DNA from: Alcanivorax quisquiliarum
GTDB lineage: Bacteria; Pseudomonadota; Gammaproteobacteria; Pseudomonadales; Alcanivoracaceae
Length of the DNA: 64,000 nt
Direction of reading: 5' to 3'
NCBI RefSeq assembly: GCF_023051175.1
Contig: NZ_JALKII010000004.1
Coordinates: 1-64,000 of the forward strand
Under the pieces are notes generated by a model. It saw only the letters and a program-made list of their open reading frames with translations, was not told the origin of the DNA and ran no database searches. Position numbers and translations under genes: made by a program. Shown in pieces: positions 20,941 to 30,139 of this stretch (position 1 is the stretch's first letter; each line of letters opens with the position of its first letter).

Positions 20941-21747
20941 ATGGCAAAATGCTGCTTGCTGGCAATCAGCGCCGCTGTGTGTGTCAGCCTGGGCAGCGCT
21001 GCCGCCCAGGCTAACGACACAGCGGCCACGCAAACGGGCGGCTTTTACGTCGGCGCTCTTGCCGGCGTCGGCGCAGCACGCAGCACAGATCTGCAACAGC
21101 GTGGCGCCGTGCATCTGCTGCTCGGCAAGCTACCCATTGATGCCAAGGGGCCCACCGAGAGCAGCACACGCACACACCTCGGTGGCTTGCAGCTCGGCTA
21201 CGAATTCGATAGCTGGCAACACAGGCCGAAATGGCACATCACGCCCACGGCAGAACTGGAAGCCGTTTACATGGGCAAGCACAGCCCCACTGGCGAAATG
21301 CCTGTCCATCCGGCTTTTCTCGGCATGCAATATGTCACCGTGCCCACCCAGATAGGGCTGGCCATGCTCAACGCCGGCCTGATCTTCAAGACGCCTTATT
21401 CCGAGAAAGTATTACCGATGCTCGGCATCGGTGCCGGCGCAGCATTCGTCTCCATCACCGGCGCCGACTCCGCCAACCCCAGCGAACCGGGCATCAATCA
21501 CTTCAACAGCGACCCGGATGCCTCGGATACCGCTCTGGCCTTGCAGTTCAAGGCCGGCGTCAAGATACGAATGAGCACACGCCTGGATCTGCTGGCCGAG
21601 TACCGATACCTGACCATAGACGCCACACATTATCGTTTTGGAGAAACCGATTATCCCGGCGAGCACCAGCCGACCGACAGCTGGCGGCTGGACATGGATC
21701 GCCAGCAATTCAACTTTTTTGCTGCCGGGTTTCATTACCGTTTTTAA
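20941..21747 (+). CDS. Outer-membrane beta-barrel protein
   Basis: A 268-residue exported protein with a Sec signal (about residues 1-26, ending AAAQAND). Alternating amphipathic strands follow (GGFYVGALAGVGAARS, AEYRYLTIDATHYRF), and it ends in an aromatic C-terminal strand FNFFAAGFHYRF, the signature of Bam-assembled barrels. The frame opens at a GTG at 20839 overlapping the preceding sulfatase stop, so the true start could be 34 codons earlier. I chose 20941 because it gives a normal signal peptide. It lies between two sulfatase genes and may act with them. Confidence 0.8.
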   Translation: MAKCCLLAISAAVCVSLGSAAAQANDTAATQTGGFYVGALAGVGAARSTDLQQRGAVHLLLGKLPIDAKGPTESSTRTHLGGLQLGYEFDSWQHRPKWHITPTAELEAVYMGKHSPTGEMPVHPAFLGMQYVTVPTQIGLAMLNAGLIFKTPYSEKVLPMLGIGAGAAFVSITGADSANPSEPGINHFNSDPDASDTALALQFKAGVKIRMSTRLDLLAEYRYLTIDATHYRFGETDYPGEHQPTDSWRLDMDRQQFNFFAAGFHYRF

Positions 21748-21925
21748 ACAACCTGACTATGCAAAAAAACAGCTCGGCAACAGCGTTTCAGACATAACAA
21801 TAACGAGTTTTTCAAATATTACCGCAACGGCACTGAGCAGCTTTCCGCTCGCAGGCCATTAGTGCAACAGACGTAACAGATAAAGCCCGGCCCGCACAAG
21901 CGCCGGCAAGAGAGGGATATTCATC

Positions 21926-24193
21926 ATGAAATACTACACCGCATTCTTGGCCGGGCTATGCCTGGCGACGCTCGCAGGCTGCGGCGGCTCGAGCTCGAGC
22001 TCCGGTTCCAGCAAACCCGAACAACCGGCCAGCCCCAATATTCTGTTTATTGTCGTCGATGATGCCGGCGTCGATCAGTTCGAAGCCTTCGGCTACGGCG
22101 GCCTGACACCCCCGGCGACGCAGAACATCAACGCCATCGCCAATGCCGGCGTTCGTTTTCGTAACACCTGGTCGATGCCCACATGCACACCGACCCGCTC
22201 CACCTTCTTCAACGGGCAATATCCGTTCCGCACCAATATTCGCAACGCGGTCGTCAGCAACGATCTGGCAAATTCACAGCCATCTCCCTATTCGCTCACT
22301 ATTCCGAAGTTGTTGCGCGAGGAAGCCGGCTATGTGAGCGCACTGGTCGGCAAGATGCACCTGACCGGCTCGGAGCTGAACCCGGACAACCACCCGCTTG
22401 GCGACGAGGCCATGCGCGAGCTCGGCTGGGATTATTTCGCCGGCTATCTGGACGGCGCCCCCTACCCGATCGACACCACCGCAGGCGGTATCGCATCGGC
22501 GGGCACCTACCCTTGCGGCTTCGTGCCGACCACCGCAATCGATGCCACTCACGGCGCCGATTTCGGCGTCTGCTACTTGCCGGACAATCACCCCTCCGGC
22601 GAACTCTTCATCGTTATGCCCGAGGAAGCGTCACCGCCGTCAGGTTTCAACACCCCCGGCCGCAGCTGTGTAGAAATGGGCGGATTGTTCGATCCGAACA
22701 CCTTGACGGCTACCGAAGCGCGCCGTGAACAGATGCAGTTCGAGAATCAGAACGGCTTCTATACTGCACAATGGAAAATCAATCACGAAGACGGCAGCAA
22801 TGAAACACTCGAAGCCTATGATGCCAAGGCGCGTGGCTACCGCACCATTCTGGAAACCGATTACGCCATCGACTGGATTCAGCGTGCCGCCACGGCCCAT
22901 CCTGGCAAGCCATGGATGCTGACGCTGGGCTACTCGGCCATGCACACCCCGCTACAGCCGCCGCCAGCACACCTGCTCCCTTTCCCGGATGCTGCGCCCA
23001 GCCTCACTGGGTGTGGCACGCCCGTGGCAAGCTATGCCGCCGAGCTCGGCCTGCCGGTCACCGGGGATCTGGCCGACTTCGCTCAACAGCGCGCCGTCGC
23101 CCAGCATATGCTGGAAGCGGTAGACCACGAAATCGGCCGTCTGCTGGCAGAAACTGGCATCGCCGAGCGCCTTCAAGACGGTACGCTGCAATACAACCCC
23201 GACAGCAATACGGTCGTCGTATTTGTCAGCGATAACGGCACGTATATGCCCAGTGTAAAACTGCCCTTCGACCCTTCCCGTGCCAAAGGCTCACTCTATC
23301 AAAGCGGCATCTGGGTACCATTGATCGTGGCCGGGCCGCCGTCCGTGGTGAACAGCCCTGGCCGCGATGTAGAACACATGGTCAACACTACCGACCTGTT
23401 CAGCTTGTTCCGCGAGCTGGCGGGCATCAACGAAAGCCGCGTGCCAGCTACTACACCGATCGACGCCCAGCCCGTCCGGCCCTACCTTGCCGAGCCGGCC
23501 CAGCCTGCTATCCGCAGCCACAACTTTACCGAGCAAGGCACCAATCTCAGTGCCTCGCCAGCGCCGCCTTGTGTGATCCCTGCTGCCAATACTTGTGTGC
23601 AGATTTTCCCCCAAGCGGGCGTCTGCGAGGATCAAAGCGGCGACTGGTACGGCCCGGACGAACACGGCGCTGGCGGTTTCGACTCCTGCTGTGCCGTCAT
23701 CGAACACTTGAACACGATCGAAGAAGACGGAACGTCCGTGCGGGTCTTCCCTCACGAACAGCGCGCCTTGCGCAACGAGCACTTCAAGCTTGTGCGCGTA
23801 AGCCGCATGGATTGCAGCATTGGCAGCCTGGTCGACACAGAAGAGTTTTATCACATCAACCAGAGTGCCGATGTCGCCACACTCAAGCTCGACACCGCCG
23901 ACGCCGACCTGCTCGCTGCCGGCGAAGCCAACCTCAGCCCCATGGAAAAAACCAACCTGACACTGCTGCGTGCGGAGCTCGATGCAGTGCTGGCCAGTGC
24001 CGTCCATTGTCCCGGTGATGGCAACAGCGATCTGGTGGTGGATGAGAAGGACCTGGAGGAGTGGGCGTACTGGGCCGACACCAGCGCCGGCCGTGGTATG
24101 TCGAGCTGGTATGATCTGAACCATGACGGCCGCACCGACAGCGCAGATCGCACCATCATAGAAGCCAACCTCGGCACGGATTGCCGCCTCTGA
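21926..24193 (+). CDS. Second lipoprotein sulfatase with C-terminal dockerin-like repeats
   Basis: A 755-residue paralogue of the 18605-20842 sulfatase. The lipoprotein signal ends ATLAGC (Cys19). The metal site is NILFIVVDDAGVDQ and the active-site motif is C87-T-P-T-R91. It shares the TTAGG, EHMVN-TD-F-LF and YDLNHDGRTDSADR segments with its sibling. The last 60 residues again form two dockerin-like calcium loops. GAGGG precedes the ATG. A 178-bp gap separates it from the barrel gene, so it may have its own promoter. A strong hairpin follows at 24200-24230. Confidence 0.92.
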   Translation: MKYYTAFLAGLCLATLAGCGGSSSSSGSSKPEQPASPNILFIVVDDAGVDQFEAFGYGGLTPPATQNINAIANAGVRFRNTWSMPTCTPTRSTFFNGQYPFRTNIRNAVVSNDLANSQPSPYSLTIPKLLREEAGYVSALVGKMHLTGSELNPDNHPLGDEAMRELGWDYFAGYLDGAPYPIDTTAGGIASAGTYPCGFVPTTAIDATHGADFGVCYLPDNHPSGELFIVMPEEASPPSGFNTPGRSCVEMGGLFDPNTLTATEARREQMQFENQNGFYTAQWKINHEDGSNETLEAYDAKARGYRTILETDYAIDWIQRAATAHPGKPWMLTLGYSAMHTPLQPPPAHLLPFPDAAPSLTGCGTPVASYAAELGLPVTGDLADFAQQRAVAQHMLEAVDHEIGRLLAETGIAERLQDGTLQYNPDSNTVVVFVSDNGTYMPSVKLPFDPSRAKGSLYQSGIWVPLIVAGPPSVVNSPGRDVEHMVNTTDLFSLFRELAGINESRVPATTPIDAQPVRPYLAEPAQPAIRSHNFTEQGTNLSASPAPPCVIPAANTCVQIFPQAGVCEDQSGDWYGPDEHGAGGFDSCCAVIEHLNTIEEDGTSVRVFPHEQRALRNEHFKLVRVSRMDCSIGSLVDTEEFYHINQSADVATLKLDTADADLLAAGEANLSPMEKTNLTLLRAELDAVLASAVHCPGDGNSDLVVDEKDLEEWAYWADTSAGRGMSSWYDLNHDGRTDSADRTIIEANLGTDCRL

Positions 24194-24199
24194 AAAACC

Positions 24200-24230
24200 G
24201 CGGCACCGCCAGCTTGCCTGACGGTGCCGC
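24200..24230. terminator. Terminator hairpin between sulfatase and monooxygenase genes
   Basis: A 9-bp stem GCGGCACCG/CGGTGCCGC with a 13-nt loop lies between two convergent genes. A T-rich stretch follows on the plus strand and an A run (24193-24197) precedes it, so it could end transcripts from both sides. Confidence 0.65.
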
Positions 24231-24268
24231 ATTCGGACATTTCTCTTTCTTACACCGGCAATACCGCC

Positions 24269-24577
24269 TCAAATGGCCTTGACCCACTGCGGCGCCAGCG
24301 ATTTTATCTGCGGAGCCTGTTCGAGAAACTCCCGGCTTTCGGCCAGATATGCAAGATAGGCCGGGTGCGAAAGAAACTCCCTGGCCGCCTCCGCTGACGC
24401 ATACAGCTGAAATGCGCAGATCACATCCGGATCATCTTTATCAAAGGTGTAAAAGTAAGCCAGATGCCCGCTATTCGCCTGAATCGCGGGCGCCATTTGC
24501 TTCAGCCAGATCGCTTTTACGGTGTCACGCTTTCCCGGTTTGGTCTGGTGAATGATCAACAGCCCCGTTTCGCTCAT
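24269..24577 (-). CDS. Small antibiotic biosynthesis monooxygenase (ABM)-fold protein
   Basis: A 102-residue single-domain protein of the dimeric alpha-beta-barrel ABM/YgiN type, whose members act as quinol monooxygenases. Segments such as LLIIHQTKPGKRDTVKAIW and YTFDKDDPDVICAFQLYASAEAAREF fit the fold. The ATG at 24577 has GGAG upstream and matches the family N-terminus; the frame extends 13 codons further. It lies next to catalase, so a role in oxidative stress is possible but only inferred. Confidence 0.78.
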   Translation of the reverse strand: MSETGLLIIHQTKPGKRDTVKAIWLKQMAPAIQANSGHLAYFYTFDKDDPDVICAFQLYASAEAAREFLSHPAYLAYLAESREFLEQAPQIKSLAPQWVKAI

Positions 24578-24724
24578 GCCGAACTCCATCCAGCGGCAGC
24601 CCCACAAGCTGCCCATGAACGCATGATACGCACACTTTCTTGACAGTGCACCGGTACTGCCTCGCCAGCGCCGGCTAGTGAGCCGTCAAGTGTGGAGCGG
24701 TGCATTATCGATATTCACAGCATT

Positions 24725-26224
24725 TCAAGCTTCGCCCATGCCCTCCGCCGGCTGCCCTGCATGGCCGCTGCGCACCTTCTCTTCAATACGCTGGCCGACC
24801 TCGGCATCAATACTCTTCCAGTACTCGAGCGCCCTCTCCAGCACCGGGCTGCGCACGCCGCCAAGCAAACTGCCGGCTACCTGCTCCACCAGCTTCGCTC
24901 GTTGCTCATCGTTGAACACATCACGCACCAGCGCACCCGGCTGGCTGAAATCATCGTCATCCTCGCGCAACGTGTAGGCACTGCGCACCATATCGCCGTC
25001 CACTTCCCAGCTGTCATCGACCGCCCCAGTCTCGTCCGACCAGGCGCGGCCGCCGCTGTTGGGCGCGTAGACTGGCGCGTTGCCACTGTTGTGATATGCC
25101 ATCTGGCCGTCAAACAGATAGCTGTTCACCGGTACCTTCGGTTGATTTACCGGCAACTGATGAAAATTGGCCCCAATCCGGTTGCGCTGCGCATCGGCAT
25201 AAGCAAAAGCCCGACCGAGCAGCATTTTATCCGGCGACAAGCCAATACCCGGCACCGTATTGCCCGGCGAAAAGGCAGCCTGCTCGATCTCCGCAAAAAA
25301 GTTTTCCGGATTCCGGTTCAGCGTCATCTTGCCGACCTTGATCAATGGATAATCCTTGTGCGGCCATATCTTGGTCAGATCAAAAGGATTGAACCGGTAG
25401 GTCTTCGCTTCCGCATAGGGCATGATCTGGACATGTAGCGTCCAGCTCGGGTGCTCACCGCGCTCTATCGCCTCGAACAGATCCCGGCGGTGAAAATCCG
25501 AATCGCTGCCAGCCATGGCGGCTGCTTCATCGTTGGTGAAAAACGCCATGCCCTGATTCGTGTGAAAATGATATTTCACCCAGAACTTTTCGCCCGCCGC
25601 ATTGACCCACATGAAGGTATGTGAGCCATAACCGTTCATGTGACGCCAGGTACGGGGCAAGCCACGCTCGCCCATCAGATAAGTTACCTGATGCGCACTC
25701 TCCGGGTTGCTGCTCCAGAAATCCCACTGCATGTGATTATCACGCAACCCCGAATCCGGCAGTCGCTTCTGGCTACGGATAAAATGCGGAAACTTCATCG
25801 GATCGCGCACAAAGAATATTGGCGTATTATTGCCCACCAGATCGTAATTGCCTTCTTCGGTATAAAACTTCAACGAGAAACCGCGCACATCCCGCCAGGT
25901 ATCCGGGCTGCCCGCTTCGCCGGCCACAGTGGAAAAGCGTGCCAGCATGTCCGTTTTGCGGCCCTTCTGAAACAACGCGGCCTTGGTGTAGGCAGACACA
26001 TCCTCCGTAGTTTCAAACACCCCGAAGGCACCCGCCCCCTTTGCATGTGGCTGGCGCTCCGGCACCTTCTCCCGATTGAAGTGCGCCATCTGCTCAAGGA
26101 AATGCACATCATGCAACAGCACCGGGCCATTGGGCCCGATCGTCAACGAGTTCCGATCGCTGGGCGCCGGAGCGCCCCAGCCAGTGGTCGAACCGCCGTT
26201 TGGCTTTTTGCTTGAATCACTCAT
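24725..26224 (-). CDS. Monofunctional haem catalase
   Basis: Converts hydrogen peroxide to water and oxygen. The 499-residue small-subunit catalase has the catalytic His60 in ERQPHAKG, the catalytic Asn in the [17 protein letters not shown] region, and the proximal haem ligand Tyr in [12 protein letters not shown]. The N-terminal PLSxNxT-like stretch is replaced by [15 protein letters not shown], common in KatA/KatB proteins. No signal peptide is seen, so it is probably cytoplasmic. Its 357-bp upstream stretch should carry the promoter. Confidence 0.95.
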   Translation of the reverse strand: MSDSSKKPNGGSTTGWGAPAPSDRNSLTIGPNGPVLLHDVHFLEQMAHFNREKVPERQPHAKGAGAFGVFETTEDVSAYTKAALFQKGRKTDMLARFSTVAGEAGSPDTWRDVRGFSLKFYTEEGNYDLVGNNTPIFFVRDPMKFPHFIRSQKRLPDSGLRDNHMQWDFWSSNPESAHQVTYLMGERGLPRTWRHMNGYGSHTFMWVNAAGEKFWVKYHFHTNQGMAFFTNDEAAAMAGSDSDFHRRDLFEAIERGEHPSWTLHVQIMPYAEAKTYRFNPFDLTKIWPHKDYPLIKVGKMTLNRNPENFFAEIEQAAFSPGNTVPGIGLSPDKMLLGRAFAYADAQRNRIGANFHQLPVNQPKVPVNSYLFDGQMAYHNSGNAPVYAPNSGGRAWSDETGAVDDSWEVDGDMVRSAYTLREDDDDFSQPGALVRDVFNDEQRAKLVEQVAGSLLGGVRSPVLERALEYWKSIDAEVGQRIEEKVRSGHAGQPAEGMGEA

Positions 26225-26581
26225 GACACACCCTCAGCTGAAACATCGCCAGATGCTTTGAACATGGACGACAAACCATGCTCACCACCTTAATCTGCCA
26301 GCAGAGGAGGGGACGATACAGGACCGGGCTGCTGTTGATTGGATCACATAAAGCAGTACACCCAACCCACGCTTTCAAAACGGCGAGCAGAAGAACGCGG
26401 CTGTATACGGGTGTCTTCTATATGAGTGCTTTCATTTGGGGCTTTTCATGCAGGCGTGGCCTCAGCAGCGGCAACCAGACGGTAGCGCGCGGCACGGCTA
26501 CGCAGCCAAATCGGGCCGGCAGAGCAGGCGGCGCGCCAGACCACCTGCTCTCGTCTCCCTGCGGCGCGGAGAGCTGAAGCA
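26225..26581. other. Intergenic stretch upstream of catalase
   Basis: No gene is supported in these 357 bp. Open frames exist on the plus strand but lack ribosome sites and family resemblance. It probably contains the catalase promoter. I could not confidently pick out an OxyR site. Confidence 0.5.
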
Positions 26582-26989
26582 TCAGCCCCGGGAAGATATC
26601 GACACTCCCTGCTCCGCAAAAACCTCCTGCGCCACTTTCAACGCATTCAGCGCCCGCGGAAAGCCCACGTAAGGAATCAAATGCATGATGCAGCCGGCAA
26701 TCTCATCCGGTGTCAATCCGACGTTCAGCCCGGTGATGACATGCATCCCGATCTGCGGCGTGCCCTGCGCCACCAGCGCCGAAATTGTCGTCAGCACCTT
26801 CTGCTTGTTATCCAGCCCAGGCCGGGCATAGATATCACCGAACGCAAATTCGACCACCAGCCTGGTCAGATCAGGCGCAATATCCTTGAAACTCTCACCC
26901 ACTTCCATATGGCCGGTGGGGCTGCTCTCGGTGGCCACAGTCAGCTCTCCCAGTTTGGTCATGCCTTTCTGGTAACGGTCGGATGTCAT
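26582..26989 (-). CDS. Carboxymuconolactone decarboxylase-family protein
   Basis: A 135-residue helical protein of the CMD/AhpD superfamily. Typical elements are RLVVEFAFGDIYARPGLDNKQKVLTTISALVAQGT and a conserved His in QIGMHVITGLNVGLT. The catalytic CXXC of AhpD peroxidases is absent, so it is more likely of the decarboxylase-like branch. The ATG at 26989 has AGGAG 6 nt upstream. Nearby catalase and ABM genes suggest a stress or aromatic-compound context, which is inference only. Confidence 0.85.
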   Translation of the reverse strand: MTSDRYQKGMTKLGELTVATESSPTGHMEVGESFKDIAPDLTRLVVEFAFGDIYARPGLDNKQKVLTTISALVAQGTPQIGMHVITGLNVGLTPDEIAGCIMHLIPYVGFPRALNALKVAQEVFAEQGVSISSRG

Positions 26990-27254
26990 TTCAAACTCCT
27001 GAATCAATCAAGCGCTTCGCTATCAGAGAGAACCCCCCTGCCAGCTTCCGGGCAGTACCATACGGGTTTGTGCGCGCAAGATGAACCCGCCGCGCCTGGG
27101 AGCAAAGCACTCTGCTGGCGGGCCTTCCTCGCCTTGTGCAAGACAGCAGCGGATCGCTGGAATGCCCGGCCGCTCGTTAGCCGCCAAAGTGATGACGATC
27201 AACGCAGGCCGTGTCAGTATGGCGCCTGCATAACGATTAATACGGCGCATTTCG

Positions 27255-27623
27255 ATGGCCACAAACAATATCCAACAGCGCACCCGAAAATATATTAGCG
27301 CCCGACGGCACCACCCGGCCTGGCTGCTGCTGGCCTCCCCCCGTGCGCCGCTGGTCCTGGGGTGCCTGACCACCCTGTTCGAGTTCGCCGACGACGGCGT
27401 TGCCGAGGCCGATGCCTTGCAGGCGCTCTCGGAAATGCTGGCCGATTACGCCGCTCAGGACGAGTACGACATTGCCCCGGACAATCTTCAGACTGTTGGC
27501 GAAGACAGAGCGCCTTCTTTCATAAAGCAGCAATCCGTACAAAGCACTCTGAATAGCGTTAGCCGTACCCAGCCCCAGATTGTGAGCACGGCAAACTTCT
27601 TGAAACTAAGCATAGGAAGGTGA
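27255..27623 (+). pseudogene. Truncated jetA (DUF3375) N-terminal relic of a Wadjet system
   Basis: The first 75 or so residues (ARRHHPAWLLLASPRAPLV, then LFEFADDGVAEADALQALSEMLADY) resemble the N-terminus of DUF3375 proteins. These are JetA, the MukF-like subunit of the Wadjet anti-plasmid SMC system, and are normally about 450-500 residues long. After about position 27482 the frame continues into unrelated sequence and stops at 122 residues. No ribosome site precedes it, and no jetB, jetC or jetD is present in the window. I read it as the decayed 5' end of a lost defence locus. The match is from memory of the family, not a search. Confidence 0.5.
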
Positions 27624-27976
27624 TCCCGGAATCAGCGGCCCTACCCTCGCAAAGCCACCGTTTCTTCCACCAGTGACCAGCCACCACCATAGCGGCTGCG
27701 GCAACTTTGGGGCATGTGTCAGGTGATAACCATCACTGTCCACGCCTGAACATCAGCCGCCTCAACTGCGACACGACCTGTCGCACAGCTGCTGCATTCT
27801 TCCTTTCAGGTAGCCCTATCCGGCAAATCTGCCAACGGTGCGCCATTACGCCGAGCGCCGAGCAAGAATCTGGCGGACGAAGCCCGTCAATAAAGAGTGC
27901 GTGGCTAACGGCGTAATTTGCTCATGCCGTGGGGCGTTGGAGTTATCCCGCTTTCCTGTTGATCAAGGAGATCATC
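27483..27976. other. Non-coding stretch after the jetA relic
   Basis: No supported gene beyond the tail of the relic frame. Composition is mixed and the open frames are short on both strands. It looks like residue from deletion of a larger locus. Confidence 0.45.
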
Positions 27977-28414
27977 ATGATCAGTAAATACCAGCAACTC
28001 AGGGCGCAGGCATTGCCGCACAATCGCGCTACGCTGATGGCCCTGCTCAAAAAGCATGGCATTCAGTCGCTGAGCGTCTTCTATTCCGGCAGCGGCAGCA
28101 CCGGCGACACTGATAAAATCACCGCCACACCACCGGAAGCGGTCGCGAGGCTGGCAGATGTCACTGTTTCTCTGCACCAGGCAAAAGTGGAGGTGCTTGC
28201 CGGGGTTGCCGCGCATGCTCTGATAGCAGAGAAGAAGCCAGCCCTGGAAGCATTACGTGAATTCACGCTGGCGTGGGTTGAACAGACACATTGCTGTTGG
28301 GCAAACAGAGATGGTGGCTCGGGCGATGTCACCTTCAATGTGGCTCAAGACACCTGTCGTCTCAAGCACACCGAGTATTATACAGGCAGCCTCCACCATG
28401 AATATTCTCTCTAG
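27977..28414 (+). CDS. DUF6878-like protein
   Basis: A 145-residue soluble protein of unknown function. The N-terminal segment (LPHNRATLMALLKKHGIQSLSVFYSGSGSTGD) and the C-terminal WVEQTHCCWANRDGGSGDVTFNV resemble the DUF6878 family. That family is common on plasmids and integrative elements, where a Trp-x-x-x-x-Gly pattern precedes an acidic region. The ATG at 27977 is preceded by AAGGAG, 7 nt away. It stands between the jetA relic and a YfjP-like GTPase gene, consistent with an island of acquired genes. Confidence 0.65.
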   Translation: MISKYQQLRAQALPHNRATLMALLKKHGIQSLSVFYSGSGSTGDTDKITATPPEAVARLADVTVSLHQAKVEVLAGVAAHALIAEKKPALEALREFTLAWVEQTHCCWANRDGGSGDVTFNVAQDTCRLKHTEYYTGSLHHEYSL

Positions 28415-28934
28415 GTGCGGGCTGTTTCGCTACGCATGCAGACATGGTTGGCCACGTGCATCTCCTCCAGCTGTGGAAGGCACCATAGGCGCGCACAGGA
28501 GGGTCAGCATTGCGTGGGTGGTATTGGCCGAAGCTGGGCGGCACAGGCGCTGGTGAGGGGCGTACAGGGTCACTTCTTTTATTGCGTAACGGGAAACCTC
28601 AGGAAAATCTTGTTCTTTTCGCGCTCAAACGCCAGACCACAACAGCCTTGGCAGCTTTGCGTGTGGCGAACGAGCCGATTACCAAATACGGAGAAAGCCC
28701 CATCAGCGTCATCGCCGCAGAACACTGTGGCCACATGCAACGGTGATTACCCGAACCATCCTGTACAGGATGCCTCCTCAGGCAACAATTATCCTGACAG
28801 AATGGGCCTCGTCCGACCGAAAAGCGATCAGAAGCACTTCACTATCACACAACTTGTGTGCAGCCAAATTAACAAGCGCTGCAATTCATACGGAGAAAAT
28901 CGAGGCCCTATGGAAACCATGGGGCCTCACCACT
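28415..28934. other. 520-bp stretch without a supported gene
   Basis: Several overlapping short frames exist, none with a ribosome site or a recognisable domain. It lies between a DUF6878 gene and the 3' end of the GTPase gene, and may contain remnants of other island genes. Confidence 0.45.
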
Positions 28935-30062
28935 TTACCAACGCCAGCGCTCCTTCAGCCAGCCACTGAAGACCGTTGCTACCGTAGTAACAACCTTCGG
29001 CAAATGGTTTTTTATTGCCTCTGTTGCCATATCAACCAATTCATGTCTGATATAATATGCCGCATCACCAAGCTTCTCCGCGACATAATCCATAAGACCG
29101 GTTTCAGCGACGGCGATCGTTTCTGGCGTTACGTTTTCTTCTCTTGCCTCTCTGGTAAACGAAACCTTTTTTTCATTGGGCAGCACCTCGACCACCCGCG
29201 TAACCAGAGCATCCAGATTGTAGTGGTCATGAGCTGAAACAGCCACCACACTACTAACCGGAATATCGAATTCCTTTGATATCTCATGTTCTTTCAAAGT
29301 TATATTGTGAAGCTGCTTCTCACCTGGCCGTTTATTTTCTATATCCCATTCCCGAAAGGGCTCGATCTTGTCTGTGTGAGTGATGACGAATACAACAGGA
29401 CATTTCCCAAGATGAGGTTTCACAGCAGTCTTGTAGGCGCGGACCGCAGAGGAGTAAGCCCGATCATCCGCTTTTATCGCCCATAGCACCAGATCCATTT
29501 CTGGCATCAGGCTTTTATAAAGCTCGATATACTCGATATCCCGCGCCTCGTTTTCACCCACACCAGGCACATCGACAAGGATCAATCCGCCGTTGGCGGC
29601 GTCGCCGATCATGATTTCCTGCGGCGATCTTGTACAAGCCGCAACATCACTTATCTTCGCAACATCCCGGCCAAACAGCGCATTGCACAAGCTCGATTTG
29701 CCCACGCCAGTCACACCGAAAACACCCACTCGTGGCGTATAGGTGCGGGCCTTGTGCAGCTCTTTTCTGACAAACTCCAGAAGCTTGATCTTTTTCTGAC
29801 GCTCCATCTCGATATCAGACGGATCGGCTTTTTCATCGCTGACATTCGCCTTGCTTTCTGCCGAGGGCTCCTGGCTATTTTCAGCGTCCGAGCGGAGATG
29901 GCTATCAATATTTTCTCCAGCCGCCTCGCCTTTATGAGAAACATTCCCCGCTATATCAGGTATCGCACTCACTTCAGGCGAGTCTTCTCTCGCTGCTTCC
30001 CCTGATGAAAGCTGCCCGGCCGAAATAGACAAAGGTTCTTTGTCGCTCGCGTTGCTACCCAT
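28935..30062 (-). CDS. YfjP/YeeP-like GTPase
   Basis: A 375-residue protein with an acidic, probably disordered N-terminus (1-85) and a Ras-like GTPase domain. G1 is GVTGVGKSS (about 116-124), G3 is DVPGVGENE and G4 is THTDK. The C-terminal region is helical and includes the amphipathic MDYVAEKLGDAAYYIRHELVDMATEA. It resembles the GTPases YfjP/YeeP of E. coli CP4-type prophages. Visible base composition is lower in GC than the flanking core genes, suggesting acquisition. AGGGG precedes the ATG. Function is unknown. Confidence 0.85.
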   Translation of the reverse strand: MGSNASDKEPLSISAGQLSSGEAAREDSPEVSAIPDIAGNVSHKGEAAGENIDSHLRSDAENSQEPSAESKANVSDEKADPSDIEMERQKKIKLLEFVRKELHKARTYTPRVGVFGVTGVGKSSLCNALFGRDVAKISDVAACTRSPQEIMIGDAANGGLILVDVPGVGENEARDIEYIELYKSLMPEMDLVLWAIKADDRAYSSAVRAYKTAVKPHLGKCPVVFVITHTDKIEPFREWDIENKRPGEKQLHNITLKEHEISKEFDIPVSSVVAVSAHDHYNLDALVTRVVEVLPNEKKVSFTREAREENVTPETIAVAETGLMDYVAEKLGDAAYYIRHELVDMATEAIKNHLPKVVTTVATVFSGWLKERWRW

Positions 30063-30101
30063 TTTAACCCCTCGCGAAGAAAAAAATGAAAACAGGAAAA
30101 T

Positions 30102-30129
30102 AAAAAGGCCTGGGGGTTGTCCCCAGGCC
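30102..30129 (-). terminator. Rho-independent terminator of the PKD lipoprotein gene
   Basis: On the minus strand GGCCTGGGG, a short loop and CCCCAGGCC are followed by TTTTTATTTT. It lies 11 bp past the stop of the gene at 30140-32074 and upstream of the GTPase gene start, so it separates the two transcripts. Confidence 0.88.
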
Positions 30130-30139
30130 CGCTGCGCGT

